From Delphinapterus leucas (lineage: Eukaryota; Chordata; Mammalia; Artiodactyla; Monodontidae): DNA of 64,000 bases. The notes under the pieces were generated by a model. That model searched no databases and was not told the DNA's origin. It worked only from the letters and a program-made list of their open reading frames with translations. Of this stretch, positions 59,101 to 64,000 are shown piece by piece (the first letter of the stretch is position 1; the number at the start of each line of letters is the position of its first letter). The position numbers and the translations under genes were made by a program. The DNA is taken from NCBI RefSeq assembly GCF_002288925.2, contig NW_022098057.1, positions 63,231,641 through 63,295,640 on the forward strand. The letters are read 5' to 3'.

Positions 59101-59900
59101 AAAAATTATTTCAAATGTTTTATGACTTGATTTATCTAGGATATTACCATTCTTCAGTATCACAAACTAATAAGTACTAATCATGTTCCGTAAGGTATAA
59201 GAATAATCTTATACATCACTTGGTAAGGAAAAGGAGGAAAACGTTAAACCACAGAAGGCATCATAAATGCATCTGACCATGCATGGACACGTTCCAAATG
59301 TACTTAAGTCTTCTATAAAGTATCAAGAAATGAGATCAACAGACACAATGACAGTAGTACAGACAGATAAGCTATAAAGAATGAGAAAGAAACTTTTAGA
59401 AAGGTATACTAGAGAATTATCCCCAATCTCCACAACTCAACTTTATGTTAAAGGAGAAACAAACTTTGAGTGGATCACAGCCCCACTGTAGAAACTGTCT
59501 GAAGTTAAACAGATGCACATAGTCACAAACACACAAAATTTTGCACAGAGTTTAATTTAGACTCTGCCCCTGTAACCCTTCCAGTTTAAGAATCTTTCCT
59601 GTAAATGTTCTATTGAATCAAGGATTTAACTGACCTGAAAAAAATTTTCCATCTCTAATAAAATCATTCAAATTTAGATACAGCACAAGCCATTTTCATG
59701 ACTAATTCTAATACGCTACAACTAGGTAATTCTCTAAACAAAATATTTACCTTCCCTGAAACAGATTCTCCATCATAGAAAAGATAGTGTTTTTCTACTT
59801 TGCCATCCTCAGTTTTCATTTCTGCCATTTTCCTGGTTTCCCCATCATTAAGGACAACATCGATCTCACAAATGGGACCAAAAAATCCTCCAAGAAAACT
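41076..59900 (-). CDS. VPS26A: VPS26A, retromer complex subunit (codons 2-327, exon 1 not in view)
   Basis: Coding exons in transcript order: 59900-59751, 53249-53174, 52059-51903, 51266-51102, 49451-49345, 45914-45846, 43881-43739, 41189-41076. They total 981 nt, 326 residues plus TGA, all in frame; with the missing initiator Met this is 327 residues, the human length. VPS26A is an arrestin-fold subunit that binds VPS35 in the cargo-selective retromer on endosomes, sorting receptors back to the Golgi or plasma membrane. Matching segments include SFLGGFFGPICEID, GESVSGKV, FVNLVKELALPGELTQ and AGYDPTPTMRDVNKKFSV, ending SAEQPEM. The ATG must sit alone at the end of exon 1, because exon 2 begins after an AG with the codon for Ser-2. 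Confidence 0.97.
41520..41900 (+). mobile_element. LINE2 relic, VPS26A intron 8
   Basis: 'cccggcattcaagccctcca', 'ctcttccctacctagacccc' and 'cttcctctgcctaagtctta' follow L2's pyrimidine-rich 3' region. Confidence 0.6.
42481..42690 (+). mobile_element. CHR-2 type SINE, VPS26A intron 8
   Basis: 'ggggcttccctggtggcgca' to 'gcgtaccgc' plus poly-A. Flanked by perfect 'aaagtattag' at 42471-42480 and 42691-42700. Confidence 0.95.
42701..43015 (+). mobile_element. CHR-1 type SINE directly after the CHR-2 copy
   Basis: 'ggacttccctggtggcacag' to 'acgcagccataaatttt'. Flanked by 'aaagtattag' at 42691-42700 and 43016-43025, sharing its left copy with the CHR-2 insertion. Confidence 0.95.
43050..43325 (+). 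mobile_element. Old L1 3' UTR-like relic, VPS26A intron 8
   Basis: 'ggaaaaatggaaacccccaa' and 'agcacatataccaatttgtc' followed by 'tttattgcctgattttttt' fit a diverged L1 3' end. Confidence 0.4.
43386..43514 (+). mobile_element. Short CHR-type SINE, VPS26A intron 8
   Basis: 'acctccctggtggtccagtg', B box 'gggttcgatcc', A-rich tail. TSD 'aaaagccttgcca' / 'aaaagccctgcca'. Ends 225 bp from exon 8. Confidence 0.93.
43739..43881 (-). CDS. VPS26A: VPS26A exon 8 (residues 243-290)
   Basis: Encodes GESIPIRLFLAGYDPTPT through EEDRRYFKQQ. This stretch includes the region that contacts VPS35 in retromer structures. Acceptor TTTCAG, donor GTATGG. Confidence 0.96.
44025..44255 (+). mobile_element. hAT-Charlie non-autonomous element, VPS26A intron 7
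   Basis: 'gtttctcagccttgacacta', 'tcctggcctctacccacaag', 'aaaatgtctccaggcattgc' and right end 'gatgagaaccactgctct'. The family is certain to me, the subfamily is not. Confidence 0.8.
44686..45176 (+). mobile_element. Solo LTR of an old endogenous retrovirus, VPS26A intron 7
   Basis: TATA-like 'gctatataagctgaaattc', 'gtttctcctgggtgatgtgt', 'actgcatgcattaatcaact' and end 'gcctcccctaca'. This is the R/U5 layout of gamma-type LTRs in cetartiodactyls. No retroviral reading frames adjoin. Confidence 0.65.
45846..45914 (-). CDS. VPS26A: VPS26A exon 7 (residues 220-242)
   Basis: Encodes GPSTTTETETIAKYEI through GAPVK plus one base. Acceptor ACTAG, donor GTAATA. The shortest exon seen in this gene. 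Confidence 0.95.
46125..46372 (+). mobile_element. Tigger-type DNA transposon relic, VPS26A intron 6
   Basis: 'ccctatctgtggattcaacc', 'ccatgcagttcaaacctcat' and 'attcaagggtcaactgta' are Tigger-group end sequences. No transposase. Confidence 0.7.
46803..47185 (-). mobile_element. CHR-1 type SINE joined to an L1 fragment in one target-site duplication
   Basis: Right part (46870-47184) is a CHR-1 SINE on the minus strand. Beyond its A-rich tail lies about 50 bp with 'gaataaaaagacaagccaca' on the minus strand, like L1 ORF2, then a second A-rich run. The whole unit is bounded by 'aatcactttaactttt' on both sides. Confidence 0.85.
47356..47477 (+). mobile_element. Short CHR-type SINE, VPS26A intron 6
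   Basis: 'ggaattccctgatggtccag' to 'cacatggcgtggccaaaaa'. Flanks share 'taattaaaat'. Confidence 0.92.
47503..47714 (+). mobile_element. CHR-2 type SINE, VPS26A intron 6
   Basis: 'ggggcttccctggtggcgca' to 'cgcgtaccgcc' plus poly-A. TSD 'aaaagcagttatg' on both sides. Confidence 0.95.
47729..49170 (+). mobile_element. L1 ORF2/3' UTR relic split by a SINE, VPS26A intron 6
   Basis: 'agtaaagttggatccatagc', 'aaaaaaggcctttctaactg', 'accaccataagcaagacaaa', then beyond the SINE 'aatatataaagagtttctac' and 'ggcttttatacacacatgaa'. Not coding. Confidence 0.85.
48064..48412 (+). mobile_element. CHR-1 type SINE inside L1
   Basis: 'gggggacttccctggtggtg' to 'gacccaatgcagcc' and an A-rich tail, placed between two consecutive parts of one L1. 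Confidence 0.93.
49345..49451 (-). CDS. VPS26A: VPS26A exon 6 (residues 184-219)
   Basis: Encodes KYHLKDVIVGKIYFLLVR through KKEITGI plus one base. Acceptor CAAAG, donor GTAAGT. Confidence 0.96.
49452..51101. other. VPS26A intron 5
   Basis: About 50470-50760 resembles a diverged L1 3' end ('gaaattttccataataaagc'). Nothing else recognised. Confidence 0.45.
51102..51266 (-). CDS. VPS26A: VPS26A exon 5 (residues 129-183)
   Basis: Encodes RYFLKVTIVRRLTDLVKE through HIEFEYNKS plus two bases. Acceptor TTGTAG, donor GTAAGT. Covers the linker and start of the C-terminal arrestin-like lobe. Confidence 0.96.
51267..51902. other. VPS26A intron 4
   Basis: No feature recognised. Confidence 0.5.
51903..52059 (-). 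CDS. VPS26A: VPS26A exon 4 (residues 77-128)
   Basis: Encodes ELFNDKSNTHEFVNLV through SYIGANVRL plus two bases. Acceptor CTTAG, donor GTATGA. Confidence 0.96.
52060..53173. other. VPS26A intron 3
   Basis: AT-rich; no feature recognised. Confidence 0.5.
53174..53249 (-). CDS. VPS26A: VPS26A exon 3 (residues 52-76)
   Basis: Encodes VNIAFKQSGKRLEHQG through FVGQI plus one base. Acceptor GGCAG, donor GTGAGT. Two residues (Ile-54, Ser-59) differ from the Leu and Pro I recall for human; each is one base change. Confidence 0.95.
53250..54469. other. VPS26A intron 2, 3' part
   Basis: About 54170-54469 is L1 3' end-like ('gatgtgggaagatgtgcatg'). It contains a perfect 16-bp palindrome at 54204-54219. 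The rest is unassigned. Confidence 0.45.
55567..55937 (+). mobile_element. CHR-1 type SINE inside L1
   Basis: 'cttccctggtggagcagtgg' to 'acccaacccagccaaaaata'. Contains a small (CA)n expansion that repeats 'agaagccaccaca'. TSD 'aaaaagtagactagagg' with one mismatch. Confidence 0.92.
56050..56420 (+). mobile_element. CHR-1 type SINE inside L1, with internal duplication
   Basis: 'gggcttccctggtggcacag' to 'cccaatacagccaaaaataa'. A 17-bp unit 'gtgctacaactactgaa' is tandemly duplicated at about 56219-56252. TSD 'aatagtggtgatg' / 'aataatggtgatg'. Confidence 0.93.
56521..57235 (+). mobile_element. Second L1 3' UTR relic, split by another repeat
   Basis: Left part to 'agattagtggatgctagg', right part from 'agttactgctaatggtatgg' through 'gacagttgcacaactctgca' and 'ttacaactcaataaagct'. 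These two parts are contiguous in other L1 copies. Confidence 0.8.
56671..57036 (+). mobile_element. Interspersed repeat of unassigned class inside L1
   Basis: Starts 'gtcttagtccattcgggctg', continues 'tgcttacacttctggaggct' and 'cactaatcccattcatgagg', ends 'cacaaacattcagtttatgg'. I know this as a common mammalian repeat but cannot assign its class with certainty. Not coding. Confidence 0.65.
57240..58440 (+). mobile_element. Third L1 relic, VPS26A intron 2
   Basis: 'aaataaaccaatggaacaga', 'ctggctgatgacaaaggtga', 'attaggcaaaagatttgaac' and 'gggaactgcaaattaaaaca' are L1 ORF2 phrases. Some parts recur, so more than one copy may be joined here. Confidence 0.85.
58441..59750. other. VPS26A intron 2, 5' part
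   Basis: 58640-59050 is a diverged L1-like 3' end ('ccagcaactcacttccagga'). The remainder up to exon 2 is unassigned. Confidence 0.45.
59751..59900 (-). CDS. VPS26A: VPS26A exon 2 (residues 2-51)
   Basis: Fifty whole codons, SFLGGFFGPICEIDVVLN through DGESVSGK. Acceptor TTTCAG above 59900, donor GTAAAT at 59750. There is no in-frame Met before Ser-2 inside the exon; an apparent upstream Met lies in the intron. Confidence 0.96.
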
Positions 59901-60237
59901 CTGAAATAAAAGGAAAATGTTCATAATTATGTTTTGTCAGTCACTACATTTCTAAATTCAAATTTAATTACCTATAACCTACAGTTAATCAATGAATTCA
60001 CAAGGAAATAACAACTTATATCAAATACTACATCAAAACTAAAATTTCATACAATATGCATACAGTTAATGCTGTACTGTATGCTTAAAATTTTGCTGAG
60101 GATATATTTGTTATATGTTTTCTACCACAATAAAATTAAAAGACAAAAAAGAAAACAAATTTAAACACGCTATAATTTCAATCATTTCCACAGGTAACCA
60201 CTATAAATAATCAAATAGTAACATATACCAAAGATCT

Positions 60238-60345
60238 AAAAGGACTACCCCAGTGGTCCAGTGGTTAAGACTCCCCACTTCCACTACAGGGGATACAGGT
60301 TCAATCCCTGGTTGGGGAAGTTCCGCATGCATGCCGCGGGGCTAA
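60238..60345 (+). mobile_element. Short CHR-type SINE, VPS26A intron 1
   Basis: 'ggactaccccagtggtccag', 'acaggttcaatccctggttg' and 'gcatgccgcggggctaaaaa'. Confidence 0.88.
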
Positions 60346-60798
60346 AAAATTAATCCTAACATCTGGATTTGAAAGGTTACCTTTAGTAATACAACTATGA
60401 GGTTCTTTCATTATACTGCTATAATGAAACTCATACAATCCCAATTACTCGTGAGTTATTACAATGTGCTATATAGGTCTGAACAGCATGTGTTACATTG
60501 TGTAAGCCCTTGGAATAAAACTGGCTCTAATGGAGGAGACTAATTAAATTTCTACAAATTTTGTGAATACCCAAAAGAAGTGAGCTAAAACTAGGCATGT
60601 TTGGTAAGACCAGCCCTCCTGCAGGAAGTTAGTATTGGTGCAGTAGCAAAATCTAGAGCAAGGAACTTGCGTTAAGGCTCAGTTCTGTCCTCAGGAGGAC
60701 AGCAAACAAGCTAATGATCCTGCTAAGGGTATGTGGGTCATAGGATGATACTATGATCAAAGGAGATAGTGTTTTCCTAAATTCTGAGCTTGCTTCTT

Positions 60799-60901
60799 TG
60801 TTTTTTGGCAGTGCCACGCAGCTTGTGGGATCTTAGTTATAGAACTCGGGCCCTCAGCAGTGAAAGCTCAGAGTCCTAACCACTGGACCGCCGGGGAATT
60901 C
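60799..60901 (-). mobile_element. Short CHR-type SINE with internal deletion, VPS26A intron 1
   Basis: 'ttggcagtgccacgcagctt', then 'gatcttagtt' runs straight into 'atagaactcgggcc', lacking the usual 'ccccaaccaggg'. Ends 'gaccgccggggaattccc'. Flank 'cttcttt' is duplicated. Confidence 0.88.
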
Positions 60902-61292
60902 CCACTTCTTTATTTTTATTAATCCTTTATTAACAAAAGGATTATAATTTCATGAAATCAACTCAAAGAATTGCCAGATTAGTACTTATGACATACTCCA
61001 AAGACATAACCAGCAAATCTTCCTTTTGGCAAGATGTTTTAATCTTTCCTGGCAATATTATAAATGACAAACAATTTTAATTAGAAAACTATTCTGAACT
61101 TAGAATGAAAAACATCAGTGATAGGGCATGTGCACTGTCCCTTCCTAGTTAGCTTTCATACCCCAAGTTTTAAATTCAAAACTTGCTCGAAATGGTATAC
61201 ATTCTCGTAACAGTTACAAATATGAGAATGTATAGCAGCTGAAAATCAGTTACTATTTATCAAGTATGTGCAAAGCACTGAGCCAGCAAAGC

Positions 61293-61433
61293 GGGGGGGG
61301 GGGGGGGGGGGGGGGGNNNNNNNNNNNNNNNNNNNNNNNNNNNNNNNNNNNNNNNNNNNNNNNNNNNNNNNNNNNNNNNNNNNNNNNNNNNNNNNNNNNN
61401 NNNNNNNNNNNNNNNNGGGGGGGGGGGGGGGGG
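61293..61433. other. Assembly gap of 100 N bounded by poly-G
   Basis: 24 G (61293-61316), exactly 100 N (61317-61416), 17 G (61417-61433). A round 100 usually marks a gap of unknown length. Glycine or proline runs translated from here are artefacts. Confidence 0.97.
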
Positions 61434-62287
61434 CTGCTGTGGGAGGAGCAATTATGAAAGGGTAGAACATGACAGTCCAAAATTCAGGTTATAAAATAGA
61501 AGCAGGAAAATAAAATTTAATTTTCTCATTCCCCCTTAATATTCTTAGAGCTGGTTGCAGGAAAATGAGATTTGAAAACTATAAAAATTGTTTTACAAAT
61601 GAAAGGAAATATTATGGTAACTTTTCCCACATACATATACTTAACACATACAGCTGAACTGGGATTTGAAAGTTGATATTAAAAGATCAAATAATCAAAA
61701 ATAAAATAAAATCAAAATTGCCACTAATTAAAATGGTATAAAACAGACTTAAAAGTCACATAAAACTTCACAATTAACTAACAATTAGTAATTGTAAACA
61801 ATAAGTTTTATTTTGACACTATATGTAAAAATGTAAGTCTTAGGCCTTAAAAATATGTAAAAATTATGTGTTATCCTCTATTATTTTCTGTATGCATGAA
61901 GTATTTCGTAACTAAAAATTAAAAATGGACTTACTTTTCAACACAATCAAAACACTAAGATCGGGAGAGATCAGAAGGAATAAAAAAAGCCTAGTGTAGC
62001 ATATGCAGAAAAACAAAAGGTTGATGATAAACTACAGCACTTTAACACGGTTAAGTTAATGAGGCCATGAAAATTTAGCACTGGGTTAACATCCAGTTTT
62101 TTACACCAGGACACATCAAAAATGAACTAGTCTTGGTAAAAGCCTCCAGAAAATTGTGCATGTAGATAACAGAGAGAAAAATATCTGAGAAAAAAGTTTG
62201 TCTTGTTTTCCTTCTAGAAGGAGTTGAAAGAAAGATTCTCTACCCAAAGTCTTCTAGAGTTCTTATTTCTAAAAAAAAAAAAAGGAA
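61434..62287. other. VPS26A intron 1, unassigned
   Basis: AT-rich, no feature recognised. Confidence 0.5.
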
Positions 62288-62407
62288 GGGATTTCCCTGG
62301 CGGTCCAGTGGTTAGGACTCTGCGCTGTCACTGCTGAGGGCGTGGGTTCAATCTCTGGTCAGGGAACTAAGATTCCACAAGCCGCATGGTGTGGCCAAAT
62401 AAATAAA
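62288..62407 (+). mobile_element. Short CHR-type SINE, VPS26A intron 1
   Basis: 'gggatttccctggcggtcca', B-box-like 'gggttcaatctc', 'catggtgtggccaaataaat'. Confidence 0.92.
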
Positions 62408-64000
62408 TGAAGTTTTTATTTCAAGATGTGCATCTTCTGTATTTCAAACAAAAAGTCACAAAATTAAAATCTTCTTAAAATTATTCACAATCAAATTATA
62501 ATACTTCTGATATATAAAGAGGAAAAAAATGGTCAGAATGGTGAAGACCAGAAGAAGGAAAAGGAATAAAAGCTGTAAAGAGGGTTAGGATATATTAACA
62601 TATACTTCTGCTGAAATTACAGAAGGCAGTTTTGAAATCTTTTACGAGAAAGACTACCAAGTTCTTTTAGAAAAGATATCTTCAAGTGAGCATTCAAAAT
62701 AGGGGATTTTCAGCAGCAATACTAGACAATATACAGGTTCAAATGCTTAGGTGGCCTTTAAGTAACTAGAGGGCAATATATATGACTACTTAAATATTAG
62801 AGCAATTGTTCTCACAGTTTTCCAATCGTAGCGTGAACTACATATCACTGAATTTAGCTTAATTTAAGATTTTTCACATAATTTGTAAACCTAACACTGA
62901 GCATTACCATCTAGCAAAATTACACGTGTATATGTTAAAATACAAACTTTTTAGCCCTCACTGAAGAAATTTCACTACATCCAGTGGCTGTAAAGAAATG
63001 CAACTCAAGGTGAGGCAGAAGACAGGCTCTCAAAATTTATTCACTTAGGGCATACACGAACAATGAAACAGCAAATTTTCATACATATATTATTACACTT
63101 GTGCCCATTTCAGTGTTATAAAGCTTTACAATTGTGTTTGTTTCAAGAGTAACTTGAAAATAAAAATTGCTCTTGAACATAATTCAAAAGCTCATTAAAA
63201 GTAATAATTTTAAATGTAAGCAAAAGATAGGAGGGCCTTTTAAGTTTTCTTTGCAAATTATATTCAACTAAAGAAGGCTTCTTTAACTCCCTGACAAGGC
63301 AAGGTCCCCCAATACTTCCTTCTTATCACAACTGTAATTATTTGTTTCCACGTTAAACAAATAATTACACAAATAAATGTTTATCTCCCTCTGGATTGCA
63401 AGCTACAAGAGAGCAAGGGCTGTTTCAGTCTTGCTCAGGGCCCCTGGGAGCACCTAAGTATTGTAATTATTTGTTTAAAAAAAAGAGGAAAAGGTTCCAA
63501 GTTTAAGAATGAACATGTCTGTCCTCTCTTTTATAAATTAAAACAACTCGATTTCTGACTTTAAATGTATTTATTCAAAGTAACTTTTTTTTTTTTTTTT
63601 TAAATAAACCTAGCTTGGTCTATAAGCCAAAAGTCTCAAGCAGTTTACGGAACCGGGTGAGCTTTGGGAGAGCAGGTACTATTAAGGAGAGCACACAGTA
63701 GGCGCTCAACATAAGCTTGCTAAGTGAACCGAGTAAATGAATACTACCATAAAATGAGCCAAGTGAGATCAAATCTAGAGAAGATCGCCAACACACACAA
63801 AGCTAAACGCCATCGCGCCCACGCTGGTGCTTCCCACTAACTGTGGTGAGAGTACTCAGATTTCCCTCCCTCCTCTGCTCCCTAGGCCATTTCAACATCC
63901 CAAAGCGGTAAGTTTCCAGAATGGCTTGGTGAGGGAAACGAGACCTAACGCTTAAAACAGCGCGCAAGAAACTACTGCCTTTTGCATTAAAAACGTCCTC
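62408..64000. other. VPS26A intron 1 to window end
   Basis: An L2-like 3' end at about 63375-63460 ('gcaagctacaagagagcaag') and another at 63650-63735 ('cacacagtaggcgctcaaca'). CpG content rises slightly after 63780. I find no supported VPS26A exon 1. Confidence 0.5.

Noticed and set aside
61246..61480. Proline- or glycine-rich small proteins around 61.3 kb
   Set aside because: They are translations of poly-G and N across an assembly gap.
62903..62910. ATG followed by GTAAT on the minus strand as VPS26A exon 1
   Set aside because: Fits 'ATG then donor' but lies in AT-rich DNA with no CpG island or 5' UTR signals; such matches are expected by chance.
63887..63915. Short plus-strand exon between 'ctccctag' and 'gtaagt'
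   Set aside because: About 20 bp with a good donor, but no partner exons and no coding or RNA evidence.

Overview
The window is nuclear DNA from a mammal, almost certainly a cetacean or a close relative. It carries about 25 copies of tRNA-derived CHR SINEs. These include the long CHR-1 form with repeated 'acaactactgagcc' units and the CHR-2 form with 'gggcccgtgagccatggccgctgagcc', which I know from whales, dolphins and hippos. The L1 3' ends are also of the cetartiodactyl type. There is no prokaryotic content: no operons, CRISPR arrays or insertion sequences.

Two protein-coding genes lie on the minus strand, head to tail, in the order known from human chromosome 10q22 (VPS26A, then SUPV3L1). 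SUPV3L1 encodes the mitochondrial RNA/DNA helicase SUV3. Its complete coding sequence can be read as 15 exons between 35216 and 11540 (2364 nt, 787 codons plus stop, every junction in frame). VPS26A encodes a retromer core subunit. It is present from codon 2 to the stop in eight exons between 59900 and 41076. Its first exon should hold only the ATG as coding sequence and must lie beyond 64000 or in the 100-N gap. Both genes look intact.

Layout. 1-11.5 kb is intergenic, downstream of SUPV3L1, and mostly L1, MIR, L2 and CHR relics. 11.5-35.2 kb is SUPV3L1. 34.8-35.6 kb is its CpG-rich promoter. 35.6-39.4 kb is the intergenic spacer, with a MER5A, a solo LTR, and a MER20 split by a SINE. 39.4-41.1 kb is the VPS26A 3' UTR. 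41.1-64 kb is VPS26A exons 9 to 2 with repeat-rich introns, including a pile of L1 3' ends at 54-58.5 kb and an assembly gap at 61317-61416 flanked by poly-G. The two gene products act in different compartments (mitochondrial RNA turnover and endosomal sorting), so nothing suggests a joint pathway.

I found no previously undescribed system. The observations most worth checking are a GC-AG intron in SUPV3L1, a SINE joined to an L1 fragment inside one target-site duplication, two SINEs separated by three perfect copies of one 10-bp target site, an almost bodiless SINE insertion, and two intronic hairpin-forming repeats. Repeat family names are from memory of consensus sequences, not from a database search.
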